Source: Paracoccaceae bacterium | GTDB taxonomy: Bacteria > Pseudomonadota > Alphaproteobacteria > Rhodobacterales > Rhodobacteraceae | DNA: 64,000 nt | Direction: 5' to 3' | Assembly: GCA_014872815.1 (NCBI GenBank) | Contig: WKFK01000008.1 | Coordinates: 178,534-242,533, forward strand | Part shown: in pieces, positions 1-9,974 of the stretch | How positions within the stretch are numbered: position 1 is the first letter of the stretch | Layout: every line of letters starts with the position of its first letter | Notes under the pieces: model-generated | Told to the model about the DNA's origin: nothing | Seen by the model: the letters and a program-made list of their open reading frames with translations, nothing else | Database searches by the model: none | Translations under genes and position numbers: made by a program

Positions 1-657
1 AGCCCGGTGGCCGAGGAGACCGAAAACCGCGGTGTGGTGAGTGGCGCGCGTGTTGAGAAGACGGTTTATGTGGTGGAAGGCGGCGCGGCCGGCGCGCTGC
101 CTGAGGTGCGTTTGCAGTGGTTCAATCTGAAGAGCGGCAAAGTGGAAGAGGCCGTGGCTGAGGCCGTCGAGGTGCAAGCGGATGCGCCGATTTTGGCACC
201 GAGTGCAGAGCCGTTGGATGTTGAAAAGGTCGTGCGCTGGGGCGCGGCTTTGGTGGCGCTGTTACTTGCTGCATGGGCTTTTGTGCGCTGGGGGCTGCCG
301 GTTTTGCGAAGGACTTGGGGCAGAGCGCAGGAGCGGCGGTTGCAGAGTGCGGGCTATGCCTACGGATTGCTGAAACAGGCGATGCAGAAACGGGATCTGA
401 GTCTCTCCAAACAGGCCTATTTGCGTTGGGCGCGGAAGGTGCCGCTTGCCGGACAAGAGACTGAGAAAGCGATTGAAGAAGCCTTCTTGCAGATTGGCGC
501 GGCGCGGTTTGGCACTGGCCGCGTGACCGAGGAAGCGCAGGCTTGGGCGAACCTCAAAACACTCTGCCATAGAAAACACCGCGAAACCCGCTATCGTCGC
601 GACACGAAGACTCCGGATTTGCCACCGCTCAATCCGGTCTCCACGCATCAGAACTGA
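1..657 (+). CDS. BatD-like protein, C-terminal part (5' truncated by window edge)
   Basis: Frame open from base 1; single TM segment followed by a basic cytoplasmic tail, resembling the C-terminus of BatD/oxygen-tolerance proteins. Confidence 0.55.
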   Translation, partial: SPVAEETENRGVVSGARVEKTVYVVEGGAAGALPEVRLQWFNLKSGKVEEAVAEAVEVQADAPILAPSAEPLDVEKVVRWGAALVALLLAAWAFVRWGLPVLRRTWGRAQERRLQSAGYAYGLLKQAMQKRDLSLSKQAYLRWARKVPLAGQETEKAIEEAFLQIGAARFGTGRVTEEAQAWANLKTLCHRKHRETRYRRDTKTPDLPPLNPVSTHQN

Positions 658-668
658 AAGACAGCTGT

Positions 669-2606
669 ATGACATTTAAGACTTTTTTTGGCATGGCCCT
701 GGCGTGTGTGATGCTGGGTACTGCCGGAGGTGCGCAGACGCCACATGGCGCTGGCGTGCCGGACTATGTTGGCTCAGAGGCCTGTCGGGATTGTCATTCA
801 GACGCCTATGACGCGTGGAAAACCTCGCACCATGGCGAGGCCTGGCGGATGCCCGGTGAGGACAGTTTTGTTGGGGCTTTTGAAGGTGAAAGCTTTGAAC
901 ATGACGGTATGCGTGCGACCTTTGACAGAGATGGCGACGCCTATGTGGTGACGGTGCGCGAGAAGGATGGCGTGGAAGCGCGTTATGAGATGCATTCCGT
1001 GGGTGGGGTGCACCCGCTTGAACATCCTATCCTGTCGACTGGCAAGGGGCGGCTGCAGAGCTTTGATGTGGTCTGGGATGTGGAGCAGCAGAGGTGGTAT
1101 CACCTTTATCCAGATCAGGATTTGCCGCCCGAAGATGCGTTTCACTGGACCGGTGTTTACAAGAATTGGAACAGCCGCTGTGCCGAATGCCACGCCACGG
1201 GGTTTGAGAAGAATTACGACTTTCAGACAAAGCGATACGCCAGCCAGCAGGTTGAGATTGGCGTGGGCTGTGAGGCGTGTCATGGGCCGGGGGCGGCACA
1301 TTTGACCATTGTTGAGGGGGCCAAGCCGGAGGGCTTTGCGGTGGCGTTGGATGACTGGGGCTTTACGGCGACGATGTCGGAGCCTGTCGCTGCAATGGAA
1401 CAATGCGCGGGTTGCCATGCGCGGCGCGAGGGGTTTGGCAACGGCAATCCGCTGCCGGGAGCGGCTTTTGCGGACAACTACAACCTCGCGATGCTGCGGC
1501 CGGGGTTATACCATGCGGACGGGCAGATTTTGGATGAGGTTTATGTTTACGGCTCCTTCCTGCAGTCCAAGATGTCCCAAAAGGGAGTGACCTGCGCCAA
1601 TTGCCATGAGCCGCATTCGGCAGAGGTTGTGGCCGAAGGCAACGCGGTCTGTACGCAGTGTCACTCGCCAGCAGGTAACCCAGAGTTCGAAAGCCTGCGC
1701 TTGGCGGACTACGAGGATGTTGCGCACACCAACCACCCCGTGGGCACCGAGGCAGCGCAATGTGTGAGCTGTCATATGGTGGACAAGGTCTACATGGGCA
1801 CCGATCCGCGGCGTGACCACAGCTTCCGCGTGCCGCGTCCCGATCTCAGTGACGCGCTGGACAGCCCGAATGCCTGCATCACCTGTCATGACGACAAAAC
1901 GAACGAGTGGGCGGCAGGTAATGTGCGCGCGTGGTTCCCCGACGGACGTTGGCAGGAGCCGCATTACGGCGAGGTTCTTGCGAAAGGGCGCGCCGATCCG
2001 CGGGCCGCGGCGGGGGAGTTGATGGGGTTGGCGCAGGATGAGACGCAGCCGAATTTGGTACGCGCGACGGCCTTGTGGCTCCTGGGGCCGGGGGCGACAA
2101 CGCTGGATCTGGAGGAACTGGGCGCGTTTTTGCAAAATGACGACCCGCTAATCCGGGTGGGAGCGTTGAATGCACTGCGTGCCCGCGCAGTGGTCGCCAC
2201 GGCGCCGTATTTGCTGCAAGGGTTGAATGACGAGGTGCGGGCGGTGCGTCTTGCCGCAGCGCGGGCGATCATGAGCCAGCGGCCGGATCGCTTGCCGGAC
2301 AACCTGCGGGCGGAGTTGGGGCAAGCCTATCGCGAATTTGGCACGGTGATGCAGAACCAGATGGATTTTGCCGAGGCGCATTTGCAGGTTGCTGGCTATT
2401 CAATGGTATCGGGCAACATTCCGTCGGCCATCGCAGCCTTGTCAGAGGCGGTTCGGCTCAATCCGCAGACCCCACAGGCCTGGAGCAGTCTGATCCGCAT
2501 GACGGCGCAGGTCGAGGGGCGGCAGGCGGCGCAAAAGCGTATGCGGCAGGCGTTAGCCTACAATCCTGATGATCCGGAATTGCAGCAGTTGGCGGAGCAA
2601 TTCTGA
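669..2606 (+). CDS. Multihaem c-type cytochrome with HEAT-like and TPR-like C-terminal region
   Basis: Signal peptide; eight CXXCH motifs (CRDCH, CAECH, CEACH, CAGCH, CANCH, CTQCH, CVSCH, CITCH); helical repeats at C-terminus. Confidence 0.85.
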   Translation: MTFKTFFGMALACVMLGTAGGAQTPHGAGVPDYVGSEACRDCHSDAYDAWKTSHHGEAWRMPGEDSFVGAFEGESFEHDGMRATFDRDGDAYVVTVREKDGVEARYEMHSVGGVHPLEHPILSTGKGRLQSFDVVWDVEQQRWYHLYPDQDLPPEDAFHWTGVYKNWNSRCAECHATGFEKNYDFQTKRYASQQVEIGVGCEACHGPGAAHLTIVEGAKPEGFAVALDDWGFTATMSEPVAAMEQCAGCHARREGFGNGNPLPGAAFADNYNLAMLRPGLYHADGQILDEVYVYGSFLQSKMSQKGVTCANCHEPHSAEVVAEGNAVCTQCHSPAGNPEFESLRLADYEDVAHTNHPVGTEAAQCVSCHMVDKVYMGTDPRRDHSFRVPRPDLSDALDSPNACITCHDDKTNEWAAGNVRAWFPDGRWQEPHYGEVLAKGRADPRAAAGELMGLAQDETQPNLVRATALWLLGPGATTLDLEELGAFLQNDDPLIRVGALNALRARAVVATAPYLLQGLNDEVRAVRLAAARAIMSQRPDRLPDNLRAELGQAYREFGTVMQNQMDFAEAHLQVAGYSMVSGNIPSAIAALSEAVRLNPQTPQAWSSLIRMTAQVEGRQAAQKRMRQALAYNPDDPELQQLAEQF

Positions 2607-2735
2607 CCCCGCCTGCGGCATCTGCGCCCAAACAGCCCAAAACTTGGAATTTTTCTAAGGTATTTTGGGTATGCGCCGGTTGTTTTAGGGAGGGCGGATG
2701 CTTATCAGTCTGAGGCAACGAATGGGAGGGCGCCG

Positions 2736-5612
2736 ATGAACGACGGCAGTATTCTGGCAATAATTGCCATTTTACCTTTCCTTGGCGCATTGGCGCCGGG
2801 GGTTTTGATCCGAGCGGGGCGCAACGCCTGTGCCTCATTTACCGCCGTTCCGACAGTCTTAGCGTTGTTATTATTGGCCACTCAAGCCCCAGCGGTGATG
2901 CGGGGAGAGGTTGTCAGCACGAGTTTTGAGTGGCTGCCGCAGTTGGGGCTTTCGGCGAGCTTCTTCCTGGACGGTCTGGGATTGCTGTTTGCGGGTATGA
3001 TCCTTGGGGTTGGCCTGCTGATCATTCTGTATGCGCGGTTCTACCTTTCGGCTAAGGACCCGATGGGACAGTTCTACACCTATTTGCTGCTCTTCCAAGG
3101 CGCGATGCTGGGCATTGTTCTGTCTGACAACATCCTGCTTTTGCTGATCTTCTGGGAGTTGACCAGCCTGTCATCCTTCCTGTTGATTGGCTATTGGAAG
3201 CATCTGCCAGAAGGCCGTCAGGGCGCGCGTATGGCGCTGACCGTGACCGGCGCAGGTGGCTTGGCGATGATTGGTGGCATGCTGATCCTCGGCAATATCG
3301 TGGGCAGCTACAACCTGACCGACATTCTGGCACAGGGCGATGTGATCAAGGCGAGCGAATGGTATATGCCCGCGCTGATCCTGATCCTGATTGGGGCGTT
3401 TACGAAGTCCGCCCAGTTCCCGTTCCACTTCTGGCTGCCGCATGCGATGGCCGCGCCCACTCCGGTGTCAGCCTACCTGCATTCTGCGACCATGGTGAAA
3501 GCGGGGGTGTTTTTGATGGCGCGGATGTGGCCTGTTCTGGCGGGCACGGACCCTTGGTTCTACATCGTGGCGACAACTGGCCTGATCACGATGGTTTTGG
3601 GCGCGGTGATTGCGCTGTTCAAAGATGATCTGAAAGGCCTGTTGGCCTTTTCCACCGTGAGCCATTTGGGCCTGCTGACCATGTTGTTGGGCTTTGGCAC
3701 CAAGGCTGCGGTGATTGCTGCGGTGTTCCACATCATCAACCATCTGACCTTTAAAGCGGCGCTGTTTATGACCGCCGGCATTGTCGATCACGAGGCGCAT
3801 ACCCGAGACATTAAGCGGCTGGGCGGCTTGGCGAAGCTGATGCCGATCACGGCGATCATAGGTACCATCACGGCGCTGTCGATGGCGGGCACCATTCCGC
3901 TCAATGGGTTCATTTCCAAAGAGATGATGCTCGAAGAGGCGGTCCACACAGTGTGGTACAACAACCCTTGGATTGTGCCGGTCTTGGCGACCTTGGGCAG
4001 CTGTTTCTCTGTTGCCTATTCCTTCCGGTTTATTGTCCATGTGTTTGGCGGACCAGTGCGCGATGACTATCCGGCCACGCCACATGATCCGCCTTTTGGG
4101 CTTTATGCAGCGCCTGCGTTGCTGACGGTGCTTGTGGTCGCTATTGGCGCGATGCCGTTTTTGGCAGAGCCATTGGTGAAAGTGGCGGCTGATGCGGTGA
4201 CTGGCGAAGCGACAAAACCATATTTGAAACTGTGGCACGGGGTGACACTGGCGCTGTGGATGTCTGTGATTGCCTTTGTGGTCGGCGGGGTTTTGCTCGC
4301 CCTGCATGGCAAGCTGGATGCGATCTGGCTGCGCGCGCGGCGTCCAGAAGCCAAAGCGATCTTTGATGCGATCATGGAAAGCTGCGTGGCCTTGGCCAAA
4401 GCCTTTGCCCGCGGCACCCATAATGGCGTGATGAGCCGCTATCTCGCGTTGTTGGTGGTGGCCGCAGTTGGGGTGGGCGCACATGCCTATTTCATCGGTG
4501 GTATCAGCGCGCCAACGCGGGAGATTTTGCCGGTGCCACCGCTGGTCTGGATCGGCTGGATGTCGTTGATTGTTGCAACCTTGTTGGTCGTTACGCAGCA
4601 CCGCCGTCGCTTCCGCTCTTTGGTGTTTATCTCGATCATCGGTTTGATGATTTCGGGCGGGTTTGTGTACCTGTCCGCGCCCGACCTCGCGCTGACGCAG
4701 ATTTCGGTTGAGACCGTGACGATCATGCTGCTGCTTCTGGCGCTCTACTTCCTGCCAAAAGACACGCCAGCGGAAAGCAGCAATGGCAAGCGCCTGCGCG
4801 ATGCGGTTGTGGCGATCGCCGGAGGCGGCGCCGTCGCGGCTTTGGCGATGGCCTTCTTGACCCGGGATGTGGACAGCATTTCCGCCTATCACCTCGCCAA
4901 CTCCTACAAAGGCGGCGGTGGCACCAACGTGGTGAACGTGATCCTCGTGGATTTCCGGGGCTACGATACCTACGGCGAGATCATCGTTCTGGGCATTGCA
5001 GGCCTGACGATCTTTGCGCTGATGGACGCGCTGTTGCGGGGACCCGCGGCGAAGCGTTTGCGTGATCGGGCGTTCTCGCCAGATCGGTCGCGGGACCGTC
5101 ACCCGCTGATGATGGTTGTGGCGACCCGCGCCATGCTGCCGATCGCGGTGATGGTGGGGCTTTATATCTTCCTGCGCGGCCATAACCAGCCCGGTGGCGG
5201 CTTTGTCGCTGGTTTGGTGATCTCCATTGCCTTGTTGATGCAATATATGGCCTCAGGCTTTGCTTGGGCGCAGTTGCGACAGCGGATGGAATACCATTCG
5301 ATGATTGGTTGGGGCGTGATCATTGCCGGGTTGACCGGCGTAGGTGCGTGGCTTGCGGGCAAGCCGTTTTTGACCAGCGCCTTCGGGTATCTGCATTTCC
5401 CCCCCATTGAAGAATTTGAGTGGGCCACGGCAATGGCGTTTGACTTGGGCGTCTTCCTCGCGGTTTTGGGCGCGGTGATGCTGATGCTTTATAGCCTGTC
5501 GCGGATCGCCCGATTTGCCGGGGAAACCATCAACGTGACCCCAATGGATCACGATCCGTCTCAAGCACCGGAAGATGGCGCAGGCGCGCAAGACATGAAG
5601 GAGGGTCAATGA
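2736..5612 (+). CDS. mrpA: Na+/H+ antiporter subunit A fused to subunit B (MrpA/MnhA-MrpB type)
   Basis: 958 aa, NuoL-like proton-pumping domain plus C-terminal MnhB-like domain; first gene of an A-G operon. Confidence 0.92.
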   Translation: MNDGSILAIIAILPFLGALAPGVLIRAGRNACASFTAVPTVLALLLLATQAPAVMRGEVVSTSFEWLPQLGLSASFFLDGLGLLFAGMILGVGLLIILYARFYLSAKDPMGQFYTYLLLFQGAMLGIVLSDNILLLLIFWELTSLSSFLLIGYWKHLPEGRQGARMALTVTGAGGLAMIGGMLILGNIVGSYNLTDILAQGDVIKASEWYMPALILILIGAFTKSAQFPFHFWLPHAMAAPTPVSAYLHSATMVKAGVFLMARMWPVLAGTDPWFYIVATTGLITMVLGAVIALFKDDLKGLLAFSTVSHLGLLTMLLGFGTKAAVIAAVFHIINHLTFKAALFMTAGIVDHEAHTRDIKRLGGLAKLMPITAIIGTITALSMAGTIPLNGFISKEMMLEEAVHTVWYNNPWIVPVLATLGSCFSVAYSFRFIVHVFGGPVRDDYPATPHDPPFGLYAAPALLTVLVVAIGAMPFLAEPLVKVAADAVTGEATKPYLKLWHGVTLALWMSVIAFVVGGVLLALHGKLDAIWLRARRPEAKAIFDAIMESCVALAKAFARGTHNGVMSRYLALLVVAAVGVGAHAYFIGGISAPTREILPVPPLVWIGWMSLIVATLLVVTQHRRRFRSLVFISIIGLMISGGFVYLSAPDLALTQISVETVTIMLLLLALYFLPKDTPAESSNGKRLRDAVVAIAGGGAVAALAMAFLTRDVDSISAYHLANSYKGGGGTNVVNVILVDFRGYDTYGEIIVLGIAGLTIFALMDALLRGPAAKRLRDRAFSPDRSRDRHPLMMVVATRAMLPIAVMVGLYIFLRGHNQPGGGFVAGLVISIALLMQYMASGFAWAQLRQRMEYHSMIGWGVIIAGLTGVGAWLAGKPFLTSAFGYLHFPPIEEFEWATAMAFDLGVFLAVLGAVMLMLYSLSRIARFAGETINVTPMDHDPSQAPEDGAGAQDMKEGQ

Positions 5613-5613
5613 C

Positions 5614-5979
5614 ATGGAGATGATTGTTGCCAGTGCCATTGGCGTGCTGACGGCAGGGGGGATTTACCTGATCCTGCGCCTGCGGGCCTTTCCTGTGATC
5701 CTCGGGATGGCCTTGCTGTCTTATGCGGTGAACGTGTTCCTGTTTGCCACGGGGCGTTTGGCGGTGAACGCCCCACCTGTGCTGAACAAATATGCCGATG
5801 TCAGCTATTCTGATCCGTTGCCGCAGGCCTTGGTGCTGACCGCAATTGTGATCAGCTTTGGCATGACAGCCGTTTTGGTGATGATCGCGCTAGGTGCCTA
5901 TCTTGAGGCGGACAGCGATGAGATCAACCTGACCGAGGCGGACGACGACGCGAGTACCAGGGAAGGGCAGGGCGCATGA
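5614..5979 (+). CDS. mrpC: Na+/H+ antiporter subunit C
   Basis: NuoK-like 121 aa protein in Mrp operon order. Confidence 0.92.
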   Translation: MEMIVASAIGVLTAGGIYLILRLRAFPVILGMALLSYAVNVFLFATGRLAVNAPPVLNKYADVSYSDPLPQALVLTAIVISFGMTAVLVMIALGAYLEADSDEINLTEADDDASTREGQGA

Positions 5980-7508
5980 ACCACTGGATAATTGCTCCTG
6001 TTGTGTTGCCAGCGCTGCTGGCGCCGGTGATCGCCTTTGTGATGCGCCACGACATCAAGCTGGCGCGCTATGCGTCAGTGGCGGGTGCTGTGGCATTGGC
6101 TACGATTTCGTTGGGTCTTCTGGCGATTGTCGCGGATGGAGAGACCCACGTATACTATCTCGGCGACTGGCCCGCGCCTTTTGGCATTGTGCTGGTGCTG
6201 GATCGGTTGTCAGCAATGATGGTGTTATTGACGTCAGTTTTGGCGTTGATTGTGCTGTGGCACGCGATTGCGACTGAGTGGGACAATCGTGGACGACACT
6301 TCCACGCGCTGTTCCAATTCCAACTGATGGGTGTTTGCGGCGCCTTCCTGACCGGTGACGCGTTCAACTTGTTTGTGTTCTTCGAAGTGTTGCTGATTGC
6401 CTCCTACGGTTTGATGATCCACGGTGGTGGCAAGGTCCGGCTGAAGGCGGGTTTGCAATATGTGGTGATGAACCTCGCAGGCTCAACGCTGTTCCTGTTT
6501 GCGCTTGGCGCGCTGTATGCGTCGACCGGTACGCTGAACCTCGCGGATCTGGCCGTGAAAGTGCGGGAGCTTCCCGTGGAAGAAGCGGCCGTTTTGCGGG
6601 TGTCAGCTGTGTTGTTGCTGATGGTGTTTGCCATCAAGGCGGCGTTGTTCCCGGTGCAGTTCTGGCTGCCTGCGACCTATGCCAATGCACCTGCACCTGT
6701 GGCAGCGTTGTTTGCGATTATGACCAAAGTGGGCGCCTACGCGATCATCCGCTTTTACACGCTGGTGTTTGGGCCTGATGTGGCCGCCGTCGATGGGTTG
6801 ATCGGTAACTGGGTGATGCCAGCGGCGGTGATCACTTTGGCTGTGGGCGCAATCGGCGTATTGGGCGCACGGCGTCTGATGCCGATGCTGTCTTTTGCCG
6901 TGGTTGGGTCGATGGGCACGCTGTTGTTGGCTGTCGCCGCGTTTACGCCGGAGGCGATTGGCGCGGGGCTGTATTACCTGCTGCACTCGACCTTTGCGGC
7001 GGCGGCGCTGTTCCTGCTGGCGGATTTGGTGGTGGCACGGCGGGGCAGCGATGCTTTGTCAGCGCAACCGCCAATTTACCAGAACGGCCTGTTTGCGGCG
7101 TTCTTCTTTGTTGGGGCGATCGGCGTCACGGGGATGCCGCCATTGAGCGGGTTCCTTGGCAAGCTGCTGGTGCTTGATGGTGTGCGCGACATGCCGTGGA
7201 TGGCCACCGCTTGGGCGGCGATCCTGATTGGTTCCTTGGTGACCATCGTAGGCTTTGCGCGTGCTGGCAGCGTGGTGTTCTGGAAAGCCACAGCCTTGGC
7301 CGATCCTGAGGCGGAAGCGCCGTCCGACGCGGCACCTGTGGGTTTGAACGCATTGACCGGCGTGAGTTTGTCTTTGGCAGCATTGGTGTTGTTGGCGGCA
7401 TTTGCCGGGCCAGTGATGGGTTATCTGGAGCAGACATCGGCGCAGTTGTTTGATGTGTCGGCCTATGTCGACGCTGTGCTTGGGCAGAATGGGGAGGATC
7501 TGAAATGA
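5976..7508 (+). CDS. mrpD: Na+/H+ antiporter subunit D
   Basis: NuoN/NuoM-like; ATGA overlap with mrpC. Confidence 0.92.
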   Translation: MNHWIIAPVVLPALLAPVIAFVMRHDIKLARYASVAGAVALATISLGLLAIVADGETHVYYLGDWPAPFGIVLVLDRLSAMMVLLTSVLALIVLWHAIATEWDNRGRHFHALFQFQLMGVCGAFLTGDAFNLFVFFEVLLIASYGLMIHGGGKVRLKAGLQYVVMNLAGSTLFLFALGALYASTGTLNLADLAVKVRELPVEEAAVLRVSAVLLLMVFAIKAALFPVQFWLPATYANAPAPVAALFAIMTKVGAYAIIRFYTLVFGPDVAAVDGLIGNWVMPAAVITLAVGAIGVLGARRLMPMLSFAVVGSMGTLLLAVAAFTPEAIGAGLYYLLHSTFAAAALFLLADLVVARRGSDALSAQPPIYQNGLFAAFFFVGAIGVTGMPPLSGFLGKLLVLDGVRDMPWMATAWAAILIGSLVTIVGFARAGSVVFWKATALADPEAEAPSDAAPVGLNALTGVSLSLAALVLLAAFAGPVMGYLEQTSAQLFDVSAYVDAVLGQNGEDLK

Positions 7509-7993
7509 GGAAACTTCTACCACACCCTATTTTGAGCCTGACGCTTTTGGTGATTTGGCTGATGCTGGTCAACAAAGTGACGGTGGGCAACCTGCTTCTG
7601 GGGGCGATCTTTGGGGTGATTGTGCCCGTTTTGACCGCGCCCTATTGGCCGGGCCGTCCGCGCATCAAGAACTACTTCAAAGTTGTTGAATACGTGCTGG
7701 TGGTTCTTTGGGATATTGTGGTGGCCAATTTTCAGGTGGCCGCCATCATCCTGTTCAAACGGGATCGGGACATCGACTCCAAGTGGGTGACCGTGCCGTT
7801 GGAAGTCACCTCACCTGAGGCAATCACCATTCTGGCAGGGACCATCACGATGACGCCAGGCACAGTGTCCGCCATGCTATCTGCGGACGGCAGCGCCGTT
7901 TTGGTGCATTGCCTGAACTGCGAGGATCCGGAGGCTGTGCGCGACGAGATCAAGAACCGCTATGAGCGCCGGTTGAAGGAGATTTTCGCATGA
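7505..7993 (+). CDS. mrpE: Na+/H+ antiporter subunit E
   Basis: MnhE family sequence and operon position. Confidence 0.9.
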   Translation: MRKLLPHPILSLTLLVIWLMLVNKVTVGNLLLGAIFGVIVPVLTAPYWPGRPRIKNYFKVVEYVLVVLWDIVVANFQVAAIILFKRDRDIDSKWVTVPLEVTSPEAITILAGTITMTPGTVSAMLSADGSAVLVHCLNCEDPEAVRDEIKNRYERRLKEIFA

Positions 7994-8259
7994 TTGCAAT
8001 GGCTCTGAGTTTTGGTTTTGCCTGTTTTGGGCTTGGTGTGTTGCTGTGCGTCTACCGGATCGCCAAAGGTCCTACGGCTGCCGATCGCATCTTGGCGCTG
8101 GACACAATTGTGATCAACGTGATCGCGCTCTTGATCCTTTATGGCATGCACAAGGGGACGGCGATCTACTACGAAGCCTCTATGCTGGTGGCGATGGTTG
8201 GTTTTGTGTCCACGGTTGCCTACTGCCGCTTTGTGCTGCGCGGCGACATCATCGAGTAA
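7990..8259 (+). CDS. mrpF: Na+/H+ antiporter subunit F
   Basis: 89 aa, three TM segments, operon position. Confidence 0.9.
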   Translation: MIAMALSFGFACFGLGVLLCVYRIAKGPTAADRILALDTIVINVIALLILYGMHKGTAIYYEASMLVAMVGFVSTVAYCRFVLRGDIIE

Positions 8260-8270
8260 GGGAGAGACAG

Positions 8271-8639
8271 ATGTTTGTAGAAATTCTTGTGTCCTTCTTC
8301 ATCGTGCTGGCTGGGGTGTTTGGCCTTGTGGGCAGCTTTGGGATGCTCAAGCTCAAAGACACCATGCAACGGCTGCACGCCCCCACCAAGGCGACCACGC
8401 TTGGGGTTGGTGGTGTGTTGATTGCCTCGATGCTGTACTTTCTGCTGGTGAAAGGCACTTTGTCGTTTCATGAGTTGTTGATTACGATCTTCCTGTTTTT
8501 GACCGCGCCGGTGAGTGCGCATTTTGTCGCCAAGACGTATATTCAAGCGAAGATGAAGCCAGAGGAATTGCCGGGGTCTGAGGGGGAGTTTGGCTGGGCG
8601 ATCTATGATGATCCGCCAACCTACTATGACAACGACTGA
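8271..8639 (+). CDS. mrpG: Na+/H+ antiporter subunit G
   Basis: MFVEILVSFF start after an RBS (ggagag); PhaG/MnhG family. The listed ORF at 8046 is over-extended. Confidence 0.88.
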   Translation: MFVEILVSFFIVLAGVFGLVGSFGMLKLKDTMQRLHAPTKATTLGVGGVLIASMLYFLLVKGTLSFHELLITIFLFLTAPVSAHFVAKTYIQAKMKPEELPGSEGEFGWAIYDDPPTYYDND

Positions 8640-8664
8640 TCATTGCGAAGCTTTGAAGGTTCTG

Positions 8665-8693
8665 AAAAACGCGCCCCACGTCGGCGCGTTTTT
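8665..8693 (+). terminator. Rho-independent terminator after mrp operon
   Basis: AAAAACGCGCC-CCACGTC-GGCGCGTTTTT. Confidence 0.85.
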
Positions 8694-8834
8694 GCTTTTT
8701 TGCCAGATGCTTGGCATTTGTGGTTAACACGTTCTTGCCGCATGGGGCGGGCCATGTTTCTATGGCGTGAATTGTCATGCGATCACCGCCGTTTTCATTT
8801 GGCCTTGATCTGCAAGCTATTGGGATAAGACACC

Positions 8835-9971
8835 ATGAAGTTTCAGATTTTCACCCCACTTTCAGCTGCCATGCTTTCCGTCAGCTTATTGGCGACCACT
8901 GCAGTGGCGCAGGATGCGCCCGCCCCGAAAGTTGCCATTGCAGCCGCCTACACTGACGAGTTGGTGGATGAAGTGATCTTCATCGGTAAAGGCGAAGCCG
9001 TGGACAAGGTGGACCTCGTGGCCCGCGTGAGTGGCTTTGTGGAGAAGATCCACGGGCAGGACGGCGATGAGGTGGCTGAGGGCGATCTGTTGTTTGAAAT
9101 CGAGCCGGAGGTTTATCAGGCAGCGGTGGATGCGCGGCATGCGGATCTGGCACAAGCCGAAGCCAACCTGCGTCTGACCGAAGTCGAGTTGGTGCGGAAA
9201 ACCGAACTGTTTGAGCGTGATGTGGGCACAGAAGCAGACCGTGATGTGGCCGTGGCCAACAACGAAGTCGCCAAAGCGCAGGTGGAAATCGCCAAAGCTG
9301 CCATCGCCCAGGCGCAATTGGACTTGGACTACACCAAAATCCATGCTCCGTTTGACGGGCGGATCGGCCGGTCCAACGTCAGTGTGGGCGAGTTGGTTGG
9401 CCCGACCTCCACATACCTGATCAACATCGTGCGCACTGCGCCGATCTTTGTGGAGTTTTCTCTGACTGAGAAACAGCTGGTGGAGGTGATGGAACATCAT
9501 GAAGCCGAGCTTCAAGAGCTGTCTGATAAAGACAAGGCGCCAAAGGTTTATGCGATCCTGCCCAATGGCGAAGAACTGGATGAAATTGGGCAAGTGGTCT
9601 TTGTCGATAACCGGATCAACCCGGCAACCGGCACGATCACTCTTCGGGCGGAATTTGCAAATGAACGTGGCTTGTTGCTGGACGGGGCATTCCTGAATAT
9701 TCGCATTGCAAGCGCGGCGCCAAGCCAGGTTTTGATGATCCCGCAGGCTGCTGTTCAGCGTGACCAGCGCGGGGACTTTGTGCTGGTCGTTGGCCAACAG
9801 CAAAACGTGGAGCAGCGTTACGTGACGCTCGGTCGTCAGGTGGAAACCGCCGTGGTGGTTGAAGACGGTATGCGTGAAGGCGAGTCCGTGATTGTCGAAG
9901 GCCTCCAGCGTGTGCGCCCCGGTGTGACCGTTGATGCGGTGCTGGCCGGTCAGCCGACAGAGGAGCAGTAA
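8835..9971 (+). CDS. RND efflux periplasmic adaptor (membrane fusion) protein
   Basis: Signal peptide; biotinyl-lipoyl-like and coiled-coil hairpin organisation; directly upstream of an RND pump. Confidence 0.92.
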   Translation: MKFQIFTPLSAAMLSVSLLATTAVAQDAPAPKVAIAAAYTDELVDEVIFIGKGEAVDKVDLVARVSGFVEKIHGQDGDEVAEGDLLFEIEPEVYQAAVDARHADLAQAEANLRLTEVELVRKTELFERDVGTEADRDVAVANNEVAKAQVEIAKAAIAQAQLDLDYTKIHAPFDGRIGRSNVSVGELVGPTSTYLINIVRTAPIFVEFSLTEKQLVEVMEHHEAELQELSDKDKAPKVYAILPNGEELDEIGQVVFVDNRINPATGTITLRAEFANERGLLLDGAFLNIRIASAAPSQVLMIPQAAVQRDQRGDFVLVVGQQQNVEQRYVTLGRQVETAVVVEDGMREGESVIVEGLQRVRPGVTVDAVLAGQPTEEQ

Positions 9972-9974
9972 CCC

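Noticed and set aside
3468-5243. Minus-strand 591-aa ORF
   Set aside because: Antisense to mrpA; His/Arg/Gln-rich composition typical of a shadow ORF.
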